A DNA stretch of 55,439 nucleotides, taken from the NCBI RefSeq assembly GCF_001421435.1, contig NZ_LMKA01000055.1, forward strand, positions 1 through 55,439, written 5' to 3'. The notes beneath the pieces are model-generated. The model had not been told where the DNA came from and ran no database searches. It was given only the letters and a program-made list of their open reading frames with translations. The DNA is from Chryseobacterium sp. Leaf201 (GTDB lineage: Bacteria > Bacteroidota > Bacteroidia > Flavobacteriales > Weeksellaceae). This document shows, in pieces, positions 10,156 to 18,403 of this stretch (the first letter of the stretch is position 1; each line of letters opens with the position of its first letter). The translations under genes were made by a program, and so were the position numbers.

Positions 10156-10310
10156 TGTTAGGAATTATTGTAGCCGCATGTATGTTGGCCTTCGGAATTT
10201 TCCTGAAATTGACTAAGAATCCCGGTTTTGCCCAAAATAAAAAGTTTGCATGGATCTTTATAGGAATCGGGATCGTATCATTAATATTCAAAATTTTAAA
10301 CTATAAATAG
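10155..10310 (+). CDS. 51-residue two-helix membrane protein
   Basis: A short ORF whose ATG overlaps the mvaA stop codon by one base (TAATG), the arrangement of translational coupling. The product is 51 residues: a hydrophobic helix beginning MLGIIVAACMLAFGIFLKL, a short polar loop NPGFAQNKKFA, and a second helix WIFIGIGIVSLIFKIL ending NYK. This is a helical hairpin with a positively charged loop. No known family is recognised. The tight coupling, clean hydrophobic pattern and 37-base gap to the next gene support it being real. It could assist membrane placement of a neighbour, but that is a guess. Confidence 0.65.
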   Translation: MLGIIVAACMLAFGIFLKLTKNPGFAQNKKFAWIFIGIGIVSLIFKILNYK

Positions 10311-10347
10311 ACAGGTTGTTTAAAATCTGTTGGATAAATTAAATACA

Positions 10348-10734
10348 ATGAAAACAATAACTTTAGTTTTTGGAGCTGTATACGGAATGCTGTCCGTAAT
10401 TCTGGGTGCTTTCGGCGCGCACGCTTTAAAGAAAATTTTGTCTGTGGAAAGGCTGGAAAGCTTTGAAACAGGAGTGAGATATCAAATGTATGCGGCTTTC
10501 TTTTTATTGATTGTTGGCTACATTTTAAAATTTGATACTTCATCACAAAAATGGATTTCTATTTTAATGATTGCAGGAACGGTACTGTTCTCTTTCAGTA
10601 TTTATTTCCTGAGCCTGCAGGATTATTTAGGGGCTAACCTGAAATTTTTAGGCCCGGTTACTCCGCTCGGAGGTCTATTTATGATCCTGAGCTGGGGAAT
10701 GCTGATTTTCTATTTTGCTAAGAACAGGATTTAG
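10348..10734 (+). CDS. DUF423 family inner-membrane protein
   Basis: The 128-residue protein matches DUF423 (E. coli YgdD-like) small integral membrane proteins of unknown function. It has four hydrophobic helices and the family's conserved GAFGAHALKK segment near residue 20, plus TPLGGLFMILSW in the last third. I use the ATG at 10348 instead of an upstream in-frame TTG at 10330, because the family normally starts a few residues before the first helix. It is probably in one transcript with mvaA and the 51-residue gene. Confidence 0.88.
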   Translation: MKTITLVFGAVYGMLSVILGAFGAHALKKILSVERLESFETGVRYQMYAAFFLLIVGYILKFDTSSQKWISILMIAGTVLFSFSIYFLSLQDYLGANLKFLGPVTPLGGLFMILSWGMLIFYFAKNRI

Positions 10735-10813
10735 TTCCCCAATTAGTCATTCTGCCGAATTTAAATTCCGGGAGGGTTGGCCATTAGGCGGATCTTAATT
10801 TCAAATAAACAAA

Positions 10814-12091
10814 ATGAAAATCAAAAGAAGAAGGAGGATTATCCGGACATTTAATCTTTTGGACCAGCCGATCAGATTTAACCCTTTTGTATTCAGCCGT
10901 ACATTTTTCATGTGGGCGATTACGGGTTTGGTTGGAGGAATTATTGCCGGACTGTACTGGATTGTCCTCGAACATTTCACTGAGTTTTTAGCTGAATTTC
11001 AGGGCTGGATGGTGATTCCTGTGATGGCCGTTTCCGGGCTTATGGCCGGTTTGGTAATCCATTTTATCGGTGATCCGGGAGAGATTCATCTGATTGTTAA
11101 TAATATCAGGTTCAACAAAGGGAAACTGGAACCGAAAAATAACCCTTCCATGATTTTGTCATCGCTGTTCTGTGTGGCATCAGGCGGAAGTTTAGGACCG
11201 GAAGCACCTTTGGTTCAGGTAACAGGTTCAACAGGGACTTATTTAGGAAAAATTTTCAGATTGAAAGGAGAAGAATTACGTTCTTTAAGTATTGCCGGAA
11301 TGGCATCCGGTTTTACGGCACTGTTCGGGGCACCGCTCGGCGGGAGTCTTTTTTCATTGGAAATCCTGCATCATAAGCATGCAGTTGAATATTACAAAGC
11401 CATAATTCCGGCACTGGTGGCAAGCTGTTTCAGCTACCTGATGTTTGCGCTGATCATCCATCTGGGAATCGGGGCAACCTGGGACTTGAAAGCCTATCAT
11501 TATACCGGAGTCTATGATTTTGCGTACGCAACGGCGTTCGGGATGGTCGGGACTTTATTCGGGTGGATTTTTATTTTTGTCGTTAAATTCTTCAAAAGGA
11601 TTTTTGAATACCGGAAGATTCCAATTTACATTAAAACATTAACGGGTGGAATTCTATTAGGGATTATCGCGTTCTATTTTCCGCTGACCCGGTATTTTGG
11701 ACATCATGAAATCAATCAGCTGATCAATGGAGATTATACGCTGAATTTTTTAATCGTGATCTTGATTTTCAAGATCCTGGCCATAGCCATTACCGTAACT
11801 TCAGGTTGGAGAGGCGGTTTTATTATTCCTTTGTTTTTTGTAGGGACCACTTTAGGATTGATTATTCATCATCTTTTCCCTGCGGTTGACACCACGCTGG
11901 CTATTGTAAGCTGTATGGCGGCCATCAATGCCTGTGTCACCAGGACGCCGATGAGCACCACCATTATTCTGGGCACCTTAACCGGATTTACCTATTTTGT
12001 GCCGATTCTTTTTGCAAGCCTGACCGGATATTTCCTGGCTCCGAAGATTCCTTTCATCGGTTCACAGTCAGAGCGGCTGGCCGGGGAGTAG
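10814..12091 (+). CDS. ClC-family chloride channel/transporter
   Basis: The 425-residue, polytopic inner-membrane protein belongs to the ClC superfamily. The motif GPEAPLVQ (residues 128-135) aligns with GREGPTVQ of E. coli ClC and keeps the external gating glutamate (E130). GWRGGFIIPLF matches the GxFxP motif. APLGGSLFSLEI aligns with the stretch carrying E202/E203 of the E. coli exchanger; the first Glu is kept and the internal proton-transfer Glu is replaced by Ile. The first ClC motif (GSGIP) is replaced by a GDPGE-like sequence. There are no C-terminal CBS domains. Loss of the internal Glu hints at a channel or uncoupled mode, which remains inference. Confidence 0.9.
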   Translation: MKIKRRRRIIRTFNLLDQPIRFNPFVFSRTFFMWAITGLVGGIIAGLYWIVLEHFTEFLAEFQGWMVIPVMAVSGLMAGLVIHFIGDPGEIHLIVNNIRFNKGKLEPKNNPSMILSSLFCVASGGSLGPEAPLVQVTGSTGTYLGKIFRLKGEELRSLSIAGMASGFTALFGAPLGGSLFSLEILHHKHAVEYYKAIIPALVASCFSYLMFALIIHLGIGATWDLKAYHYTGVYDFAYATAFGMVGTLFGWIFIFVVKFFKRIFEYRKIPIYIKTLTGGILLGIIAFYFPLTRYFGHHEINQLINGDYTLNFLIVILIFKILAIAITVTSGWRGGFIIPLFFVGTTLGLIIHHLFPAVDTTLAIVSCMAAINACVTRTPMSTTIILGTLTGFTYFVPILFASLTGYFLAPKIPFIGSQSERLAGE

Positions 12092-12103
12092 GGTAGATAA
12101 AAC

Positions 12104-12135
12104 AAAAGTTCAGGAGATGTCCTGAACTTTTTTAT
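12104..12135 (+). terminator. Terminator between the ClC gene and the TolC-like gene
   Basis: A 10-bp perfect stem (12106-12115 with 12120-12129) closes a GATG loop and runs into T6. The minus strand also ends T-rich, so it may serve the convergent export operon too. Confidence 0.85.
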
Positions 12136-12241
12136 TAAGATTGTATTTAAAAATTATTTGAACATACAGCAGATTTAAATGCATGTAGATTTAAATTGAC
12201 ATGTTCTGAAATTCAGAGTATCACAGCACCCTGAGCCGCTT

Positions 12242-13645
12242 CTAAAAAGAGAAATTTTTTTTCATCCATTTCAGCTTATTGAAGCTTTTAAGGAATTTCG
12301 TCCGGGTGGAAATCAGTTTTTCCTGTGCGTCAATTACCTTATTTTCCCGCGTGTTGATCAGGAAAAGGGAACTTTCGCCGTTGCTGTACCGTGTTTCTTC
12401 TGCCGTAAGGAGTTTCCGGTAATTCAGCAGGTTGCTTTCTGAAAAATTAATCTGGGTATGATAATTTAAAACTTCACTTTTATAGGTTTCTATTTTGGTA
12501 TCGATCTCGCGGATTTTCAGCCGGGTATCCAGCCTATTCTGGCTGATCTTGATTTTGGCAATTTCATAACCGGCCCGGGCTTCTCTCTGGAACAGCGGAA
12601 TTTCAAGCTTTAAACCATACTGGAAATTATTATCGAACAGCGGGAGGTAATCTGCCCGGTAATTTTCCTTGTTGAAAAAATTATAGGTAAAATCCAGTTT
12701 CGGCAGGAAGCTCTGCCATTTCAGGCGGCGTTCGCTTTCCAGGACGTTATTTTTCTGGTTGTAATACAGGATGGAGAAATGGCTGTCGGTCCTTTTGTTT
12801 TCAATATCCTGGATCAGAAATTCAAATTCGGAATACGCCGGATGATCGGTCAGCCGGTCGGAGGGGAAAATGAGCTGGGAAATTTCGTAAAATTCCTGGT
12901 TATCATTCCATAAATACATCTGCAGCTGCTGGGTATTCTTTACGAAATTCAGGTATGCTTCCTGCTGCTGAAGCTCAAAACTCTGCAGCTGGGATAAGGC
13001 TTCCACCGTATCAATGGCCGGCCTTTCGCCGTATTCAAGGGTTTTCCGGGTAAAGTTCAGCCGGTTTCTGTTGATTTCCACTGCTTTTGTCTGCAACTCA
13101 TAAATTTCAAAGCTCTGTACCCATTCCCAATAGGTATTTTCCGCCTCCAGAAGAAGATCATTGGTCAGCACAGCCTGTTCCGCTTCCGTCATTTTCAGGG
13201 CGAACTTTGCCTGATCCAATATGGCCCTTCGCCTGTCGTATAAAAGGTTTTTGGCAAGGGGAACGGTAATCCCGAACTGATAAAGCCCGCCTCTGGTATC
13301 ACTCGGATTCAGTTTTTCACCATCAAGATAATTGTAGCTCGTAGTAAGGTCAATCCCGTACCAGGTGGGAATTCCCAGTTCAATATTTTTCTGCTCATAA
13401 TATTTTGTCCCGTCTATATTTTTTTCGCCCAATTTTCCTGCCAGTACAGGATCAAAGTTTCCTCTTGCCCGGGTAATTTCAGATTCGGCAATTTTATTCT
13501 GAAGCCTGTATTTTAAGGCCAAAGGATGGAAATTCCTGACAACCGAAATGAATTCCTGAGCCGAAATCCTAAGCGAGTCCTGCGAAAAGCCGTATTGAAA
13601 AAAGAAGAAGACGAGAATAAAAATAATTTTATTTTGCTTTTTCAT
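12242..13645 (-). CDS. TolC-family outer-membrane efflux protein
   Basis: The 467-residue protein has a signal peptide (MKKQNKIIFILVFFFFQYGFSQ, of which the first 20 are shown in part here as MKKQNKIIFILVF) and then long helical repeats with beta-strand segments typical of TolC/OEP trimers. It would form the outer-membrane duct of the three-part exporter encoded upstream. I chose the ATG at 13645, which gives a compact signal peptide; an alternative ATG lies 18 bases upstream. Either start overlaps the end of the HlyD-like gene, which indicates translational coupling. It is the last gene of the ABC-HlyD-TolC operon. Confidence 0.88.
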   Translation of the reverse strand: MKKQNKIIFILVFFFFQYGFSQDSLRISAQEFISVVRNFHPLALKYRLQNKIAESEITRARGNFDPVLAGKLGEKNIDGTKYYEQKNIELGIPTWYGIDLTTSYNYLDGEKLNPSDTRGGLYQFGITVPLAKNLLYDRRRAILDQAKFALKMTEAEQAVLTNDLLLEAENTYWEWVQSFEIYELQTKAVEINRNRLNFTRKTLEYGERPAIDTVEALSQLQSFELQQQEAYLNFVKNTQQLQMYLWNDNQEFYEISQLIFPSDRLTDHPAYSEFEFLIQDIENKRTDSHFSILYYNQKNNVLESERRLKWQSFLPKLDFTYNFFNKENYRADYLPLFDNNFQYGLKLEIPLFQREARAGYEIAKIKISQNRLDTRLKIREIDTKIETYKSEVLNYHTQINFSESNLLNYRKLLTAEETRYSNGESSLFLINTRENKVIDAQEKLISTRTKFLKSFNKLKWMKKNFSF

Positions 13646-14948
13646 CTTTGCCTGCTTTTTCATTTTTTACCTCATAGTAATCCGGCGGGAATCCGTTGAT
13701 GTTCCTCCACAGTTCATACCAGATCGGGACATCGTTCAGAATGGCGATTCCCTGTACACTGGTTCCCATTTTAATTTTAGGCGGCCATTTTTTTTCATTT
13801 TTATCTTCTATGATGAGGGCCTTGAACAGCCCGTTCATGCTGATGTTGCTTTCCACGGCTACCACTTTGCCGGCAAATGTCCCGTAGCTGGAATTGGGCC
13901 ATCCGGAGAATACAATCGCCGGGAACCCGTCGAAAATACACATCACGCGCTGCCCTTCCTTTATCAGCGGTAGATCCACCGGCTTAATGTACATTTCTAC
14001 TGCATAATCTACCGTAGTCGGAACAATGGTCCCTATGTTTTCACCGTCTTTCAGGACTTCCCCGATTCCTGCCTTGTTGAGCTGAACAATCTGTCCGTCC
14101 TGTGAAGCCAGGATAAAATACAGGCCCTGTCTTGCTTTGTAGTTTGCCATCTGGTTTTCCAGCTTGGCAATATCTCCCTCGCTTCCTTCGATCTGTCCCA
14201 TGCTCTGGAATCTTTCTCCCTCGGTTTTGCTCAGTTTTTCGGTGTAATCCTGGATAACGGAGCTTTGTTCGATACCGGTATTCATGATTTCCTGACGGGT
14301 CTGGGCCACTTTATTTTCGTAAGCGGTTTTTTTGGCCACGGCATTCTGGTAAGAAATGCTTCGCTGCTGGAACTGGGTAAGCGAAACCAGCCCTTCGTCA
14401 TACATTTTTTTCTGTCTTGCAAACTGGTCTTCAGAGAGGCTGAGCTCATTTTTTGCAGCTGCCAGTTCGGCTTCTTCACCGGCGAGCTTATTGTTGAGCT
14501 GGCTGATTTTAATTTTCAGCTGGTTCAGCTTAAGGTCTCTTGATGCATTGAGTGCCTGCAGCTGGCTCCTTGTGGTTCCCACCTTCGCTTCATAATAATC
14601 CCGAACGCCTCTTTTGGCTTCCACCTGTTCCTGGGTCCTCTGTACCAAAAGCGGATCTAAATAATCATCTTTAATTTCCGAAAGCTGCAGGAGTGTGTCT
14701 CCTTTCTTTACATAATCTCCTGTTTTCACATTCCATTTGATGATGCGTCCGGGAATAGGGGAGTTCAGCTGCTGCGGGCGCTGTTCCTGATACAGCGATG
14801 TAACGTTTCCTCTCACCTTGATGTTCTGTGTCCACGGGAGAAACAGCGTGATGATGCCTCCTGCCAGAAAGATCAGGAACCATCTCTTTACACTGGATTT
14901 TTTATGGATATGATATATTTTATCAAATGATTTCAGTTTCATTGTCAT
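13629..14948 (-). CDS. HlyD-like membrane-fusion (adaptor) protein
   Basis: The 439-residue periplasmic adaptor has an N-terminal cytoplasmic tail, one transmembrane helix (about residues 22-40, WFLIFLAGGIITLFLPW), a lipoyl-like half-motif (SPIPGRIIKWNVKTGDYVKKGDTLLQL), a long alpha-helical hairpin (about 85-265) and a closing beta-rich part. This is the HlyD/EmrA architecture that bridges an inner-membrane pump and a TolC duct. It starts 12 bases after the ABC gene and overlaps the TolC-like gene. The substrate is unknown. Confidence 0.88.
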   Translation of the reverse strand: MTMKLKSFDKIYHIHKKSSVKRWFLIFLAGGIITLFLPWTQNIKVRGNVTSLYQEQRPQQLNSPIPGRIIKWNVKTGDYVKKGDTLLQLSEIKDDYLDPLLVQRTQEQVEAKRGVRDYYEAKVGTTRSQLQALNASRDLKLNQLKIKISQLNNKLAGEEAELAAAKNELSLSEDQFARQKKMYDEGLVSLTQFQQRSISYQNAVAKKTAYENKVAQTRQEIMNTGIEQSSVIQDYTEKLSKTEGERFQSMGQIEGSEGDIAKLENQMANYKARQGLYFILASQDGQIVQLNKAGIGEVLKDGENIGTIVPTTVDYAVEMYIKPVDLPLIKEGQRVMCIFDGFPAIVFSGWPNSSYGTFAGKVVAVESNISMNGLFKALIIEDKNEKKWPPKIKMGTSVQGIAILNDVPIWYELWRNINGFPPDYYEVKNEKAGKDEKAK

Positions 14949-14960
14949 TGTGTTGGGTTT

Positions 14961-16634
14961 TTATAATACAATTCTGGATGTGCCTCCTTCCATATGGATT
15001 TGCTGGTCTGCGGCCTGTAGGATGTCCTGGTCATGGGAGACGATAATAACCGTTGATTTTTCCCTGATCTGCTGCAGGTATCGCATCATCTTAATCTGAA
15101 ATTCTGCATTCATGCCGGAGAAAGGGTCTTCAAGGATGATCAGCCTTTTATCTCCTAACAGCGCACGAAGAAGAATTATTTTCTTTTTGGAGCTGAAGCT
15201 GATCTCAGGGTCGGTCTCACTGATTTCGGTGAAGAAACCGCTGCTGAAAAGGCTTGGTAGGTTTTCCAGTCCTATACTTTCGGAAAGTTCCAGGATGTCT
15301 TCTGTATTATTGGTAGTATTTCCCAGCAGGATATTGTCCTGTACGGTCCCCTGGATGATCCTCATATTTTCAAGGTAAAGCCCGATGGTATTTCTCATCT
15401 GCATCTTGTCAATGTTTTTCAGCGGGATTTTATCAAACAGGATGGTTCCGGAAGTGGGTTCGTAAAATCCGGCAATCATATTGAGGAGCAGTGATTTGCC
15501 GGCTCCCAGTTTTCCGGTGATAATATTGATGCTGTTGTGCTGTATTTTAAAGTTAAGGTCAGAAAGGATAGGAATGCTGTCGTTAAAGGCAAAGTTTACT
15601 TCTTTAAACTCAATTTCAGCACCTTTGTCTTTCTGGGAGAATACAATGTCACCGGTATTTTCTTCCTCGAGATCTGTGATTTTAGACAGCTTGGCAAAGG
15701 AAGCAATAATGTCATAATAGCTTTCCAGACTAACGATAAGCTTTTCAACGGCTGCCATAATGCTTAACACGACAATTTCCGTTGCAATAAATGCCCCGAT
15801 ATTAAGCTGCTGGTTGATCAAGAGGTAAGTTCCTATCACAAGCATGGCGAGCGTGATGATGACTTTAAATGCAATAATGGTCTTATATTGGAAAACCAGG
15901 ACCCTGAAATGGGAAGTCCGGTGGTCCAGATACTCAACCACCCTGTCATCGGTTCCTTTCAGATGGCCTTCGCTTCCGGCATGCATCTTAAAAGTTTTTA
16001 CTGAACCGGCAACATCCTCAAGCCAGGCAGCGGTATTGTATTTTCTGTCACTTTCTTCGATACTGGATTTTATGCCGCTCTCCATGGTATAGGCAAAAAT
16101 GAGTACCACACAGATGATCACCAGTGCTCCGAAAGCCAGGAACCACGGATGGTAAAAGGAAAGCAGGAGAATCCCGAAAACAATCTGGATAAGCGCCGCA
16201 GGGATTTCCAGTAGGATTTTTGATATTCCTTTCTGAAGATTCTGAATATCGAAGAAACGGTTGACCAGTTCCGGAAGGTAGTATTTCCTTGCATGGGAAA
16301 GGTCTATTTTAGGGATTTTTTCTGCAATGGCAATGGAGAACTCAACATAGATTTTCTGCTGTATCTTTTCGATGATCTGTATCACCTTCAGCCTGAAATA
16401 TCCCACCAGCCAGGTACCGATCACCACAAAGAAGATGAGGATGTAGATGGATGTTGCCATCGTGGCTCCCATAACGAAGCTTACGATAGACTGTATCCCT
16501 AATGGTACACTCAGCTGCACAAGACCGTTGAGGATAGCATAAAAATAAATATTGGTGACATCTTTTTTTTCCTTCGTAATGTAGCGGATGAGCCTTTTAC
16601 CCTGTTCATTGGCCGTTATTTCCTTTTCCTTCAT
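14961..16634 (-). CDS. ABC exporter, fused permease and ATPase, unusual signature motif
   Basis: The 557-residue protein has an N-terminal six-helix ABC exporter membrane domain (about residues 20-315) and a C-terminal nucleotide-binding domain. Walker A is TGKLGAGKSLLLN. Walker B with catalytic Glu is RLIILEDPFSG, and the H-loop is IIVSHD. The signature motif normally read as LSGGQ is replaced by FSSKKK, just before the helix ILLRALLGD. No C39 peptidase domain is present. With its neighbours it resembles a type I secretion or multidrug-like efflux unit. The altered signature could weaken ATP hydrolysis at the composite site. Confidence 0.87.
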   Translation of the reverse strand: MKEKEITANEQGKRLIRYITKEKKDVTNIYFYAILNGLVQLSVPLGIQSIVSFVMGATMATSIYILIFFVVIGTWLVGYFRLKVIQIIEKIQQKIYVEFSIAIAEKIPKIDLSHARKYYLPELVNRFFDIQNLQKGISKILLEIPAALIQIVFGILLLSFYHPWFLAFGALVIICVVLIFAYTMESGIKSSIEESDRKYNTAAWLEDVAGSVKTFKMHAGSEGHLKGTDDRVVEYLDHRTSHFRVLVFQYKTIIAFKVIITLAMLVIGTYLLINQQLNIGAFIATEIVVLSIMAAVEKLIVSLESYYDIIASFAKLSKITDLEEENTGDIVFSQKDKGAEIEFKEVNFAFNDSIPILSDLNFKIQHNSINIITGKLGAGKSLLLNMIAGFYEPTSGTILFDKIPLKNIDKMQMRNTIGLYLENMRIIQGTVQDNILLGNTTNNTEDILELSESIGLENLPSLFSSGFFTEISETDPEISFSSKKKIILLRALLGDKRLIILEDPFSGMNAEFQIKMMRYLQQIREKSTVIIVSHDQDILQAADQQIHMEGGTSRIVL

Positions 16635-16663
16635 TTTTTAAGACTGTGTTTTTATTATAAGCG

Positions 16664-16675
16664 AACCCATGGGTT
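16664..16675. promoter_or_regulatory. 12-bp palindrome upstream of the ABC exporter operon
   Basis: AACCCATGGGTT is a perfect inverted repeat about 30 bases upstream of the ABC gene start, downstream of the candidate -7 box. Its position would suit a repressor site in the leader, but no regulator gene lies next to it. Confidence 0.3.
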
Positions 16676-16754
16676 TCACCTCTGCTTAGCAATGACTATT
16701 CCATAAGCTTTATTTTGCTTATATTTAGTGAATTATTTTTGCCGTTTTGTAACG

Positions 16755-16762
16755 CAAAGATA
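16755..16762 (-). promoter_or_regulatory. Putative -7 box of the ABC-HlyD-TolC operon
   Basis: On the minus strand it reads TATCTTTG, a TAnnTTTG match, implying a leader of about 110 bases. No TTG at -33. Confidence 0.35.
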
Positions 16763-16966
16763 ACAGATGCAGTATACTAATAAAAATCAGGCAGATTAGA
16801 ATACCATTAAAATCTGATTAGAAATAAAGCGGTTTACTATCGGATTGTTGATAAGATACAGATGGCAGGTCTGCATTCACCGGCCTGTACGGAAGGAAGA
16901 TTGAAATTAAACCGGCTGAATCCGTTAAAAGTTTGACAATTTCTTTTTAACCTTATTCATTTTTAG

Positions 16967-16974
16967 TAAATTTG
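16967..16974 (+). promoter_or_regulatory. Putative -7 box of sucC
   Basis: TAAATTTG matches TAnnTTTG 38 bases upstream of the sucC ATG. The expected TTG at -33 is missing; T-rich sequence occupies that position. Confidence 0.45.
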
Positions 16975-17012
16975 TCAACCTTTAACTATTAAAATAAAAT
17001 AATAAAAATAAT

Positions 17013-18203
17013 ATGAATCTTCACGAGTATCAATCAAAAGAGATTTTATCAAAGTACGGAGTGGCTATCCAACGCGGTTTCGTAGCAAACAACGTAGACG
17101 AAGCTGTAGCGGCTGCTGAAAGACTGACTGCTGAAACAGGAGCTCAGGGATGGGTGGTGAAAGCACAGATCCACGCAGGTGGCCGTGGTAAAGGTGGCGG
17201 TGTAAAGTTCTCTCCGAATATGGATAAGCTTAAAGAAAACGCTCAGAATATTATCGGGATGCAGCTGATCACTCCACAGACTTCTGCTGAAGGTAAACTG
17301 GTAAATTCCGTATTGGTTGCAGAGGATGTATATTATCCGGGAGAAACTGAAACTAAAGAATTTTACGTTTCTATTCTTTTAGACAGAGCTGAAGGTAAAA
17401 ATACCATCGTATATTCTACAGAAGGAGGTATGGATATTGAGCATGTTGCTGAAGTAACACCTCATTTGATCCACAAGGAAATTATTGATCCTGCTTTAGG
17501 CCTTCAGGGGTTCCAGGCAAGAAAAATTGCTTTTAATTTAGGTCTTGAAGGGAATGCTTTTAAAGAATTTACAAAGTTCATTGCTTCTTTATATAATGCT
17601 TATACAGGAATTGATGCTTCTCTTTTTGAGATCAACCCGGTATTGAAGACTTCAGACAATAAAATTATTGCTGTTGATGCAAAAGTAACTTTGGATGACA
17701 ATTCATTGTTCCGTCACAAAGACCTTGCTGAATTAAGAGATACAAGAGAAGAAGATCCAATGGACGTTGAAGCAGGTGAAGCAGGTCTTAACTTCGTAAA
17801 ATTGGACGGTAACGTTGCCTGTATGGTAAACGGTGCCGGTCTTGCTATGGCAACCATGGATATCATCAAATTATCCGGCGGTAACCCGGCAAACTTCCTG
17901 GACGTTGGGGGTACTGCTGATGCTGCAAGAGTACAGACTGCTTTCGGAATTATCCTGAGAGACCCGAACGTAAAAGCTATTTTGATCAACATCTTCGGAG
18001 GTATCGTAAGATGTGACAGAGTTGCTCAGGGTGTTGTAGATGCTTACAAAGCAATGGGAAGCCTTCCTGTTCCGTTGATCGTAAGATTACAGGGAACTAA
18101 CGCTGTTGAAGCTAAAAGATTAATTGATGAGTCAGGTCTTCCTGTACATTCTGCAATTACTTTAGAAGAAGCAGCCAACAAAGTAAAAGAAGTTTTAGCT
18201 TAA
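17013..18203 (+). CDS. sucC: Succinyl-CoA ligase (ADP-forming), beta subunit
   Basis: Beta subunit of the TCA-cycle enzyme that couples succinyl-CoA cleavage to nucleotide triphosphate formation. The 396-residue length fits. The N-terminal ATP-grasp region opens MNLHEYQSKEILSKYGV and includes AQIHAGGRGKGGGVK. The C-terminal domain has NGAGLAMATMDIIK, GGNPANFLDVGG and NIFGGIVRCDRVAQGVVDA. The alpha-subunit gene sucD is not adjacent: the next gene downstream is unrelated and a strong terminator follows, so sucD must lie elsewhere, as in other flavobacteria. The gene reads cleanly with a relaxed, highly expressed-type codon use. Confidence 0.97.
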   Translation: MNLHEYQSKEILSKYGVAIQRGFVANNVDEAVAAAERLTAETGAQGWVVKAQIHAGGRGKGGGVKFSPNMDKLKENAQNIIGMQLITPQTSAEGKLVNSVLVAEDVYYPGETETKEFYVSILLDRAEGKNTIVYSTEGGMDIEHVAEVTPHLIHKEIIDPALGLQGFQARKIAFNLGLEGNAFKEFTKFIASLYNAYTGIDASLFEINPVLKTSDNKIIAVDAKVTLDDNSLFRHKDLAELRDTREEDPMDVEAGEAGLNFVKLDGNVACMVNGAGLAMATMDIIKLSGGNPANFLDVGGTADAARVQTAFGIILRDPNVKAILINIFGGIVRCDRVAQGVVDAYKAMGSLPVPLIVRLQGTNAVEAKRLIDESGLPVHSAITLEEAANKVKEVLA

Positions 18204-18226
18204 GACTAAAAATATAATCTATATTT

Positions 18227-18258
18227 AAACCGTTTCAGAAATGAAACGGTTTTTTTGT
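18227..18258 (+). terminator. sucC terminator
   Basis: Perfect 11-bp stem (18227-18237 with 18242-18252), a GAAA tetraloop, then a T-run. Lies 24 bases past the stop codon. Confidence 0.92.
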
Positions 18259-18403
18259 TTTTACCAGACATAATTTAAGATTAAATATTTTATAAATTCA
18301 GATAAAAACCGAATACTGTTCATTATCGTTTACCTATCTTTAAATAATAGGTAATGAGCTTGCAAACACCGTAAGGTTTAACCGGAACTACACATAACAG
18401 CCG

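Larger units (their letters stand above)
16635..17012. other. Divergent intergenic region, ABC exporter / sucC
   Basis: This 378-base gap separates two divergent transcripts. It holds a 12-bp perfect palindrome AACCCATGGGTT (16664-16675), a minus-strand -7 box and a plus-strand -7 box, listed separately. I see no ORF or RNA gene here. Confidence 0.7.

Noticed and set aside
11191..11220. Possible loss of the gating glutamate in the ClC protein (reading GSLGP as GREGP).
   Set aside because: Aligning GPEAPLVQ with GREGPTVQ gives a better match and keeps the glutamate at residue 130.
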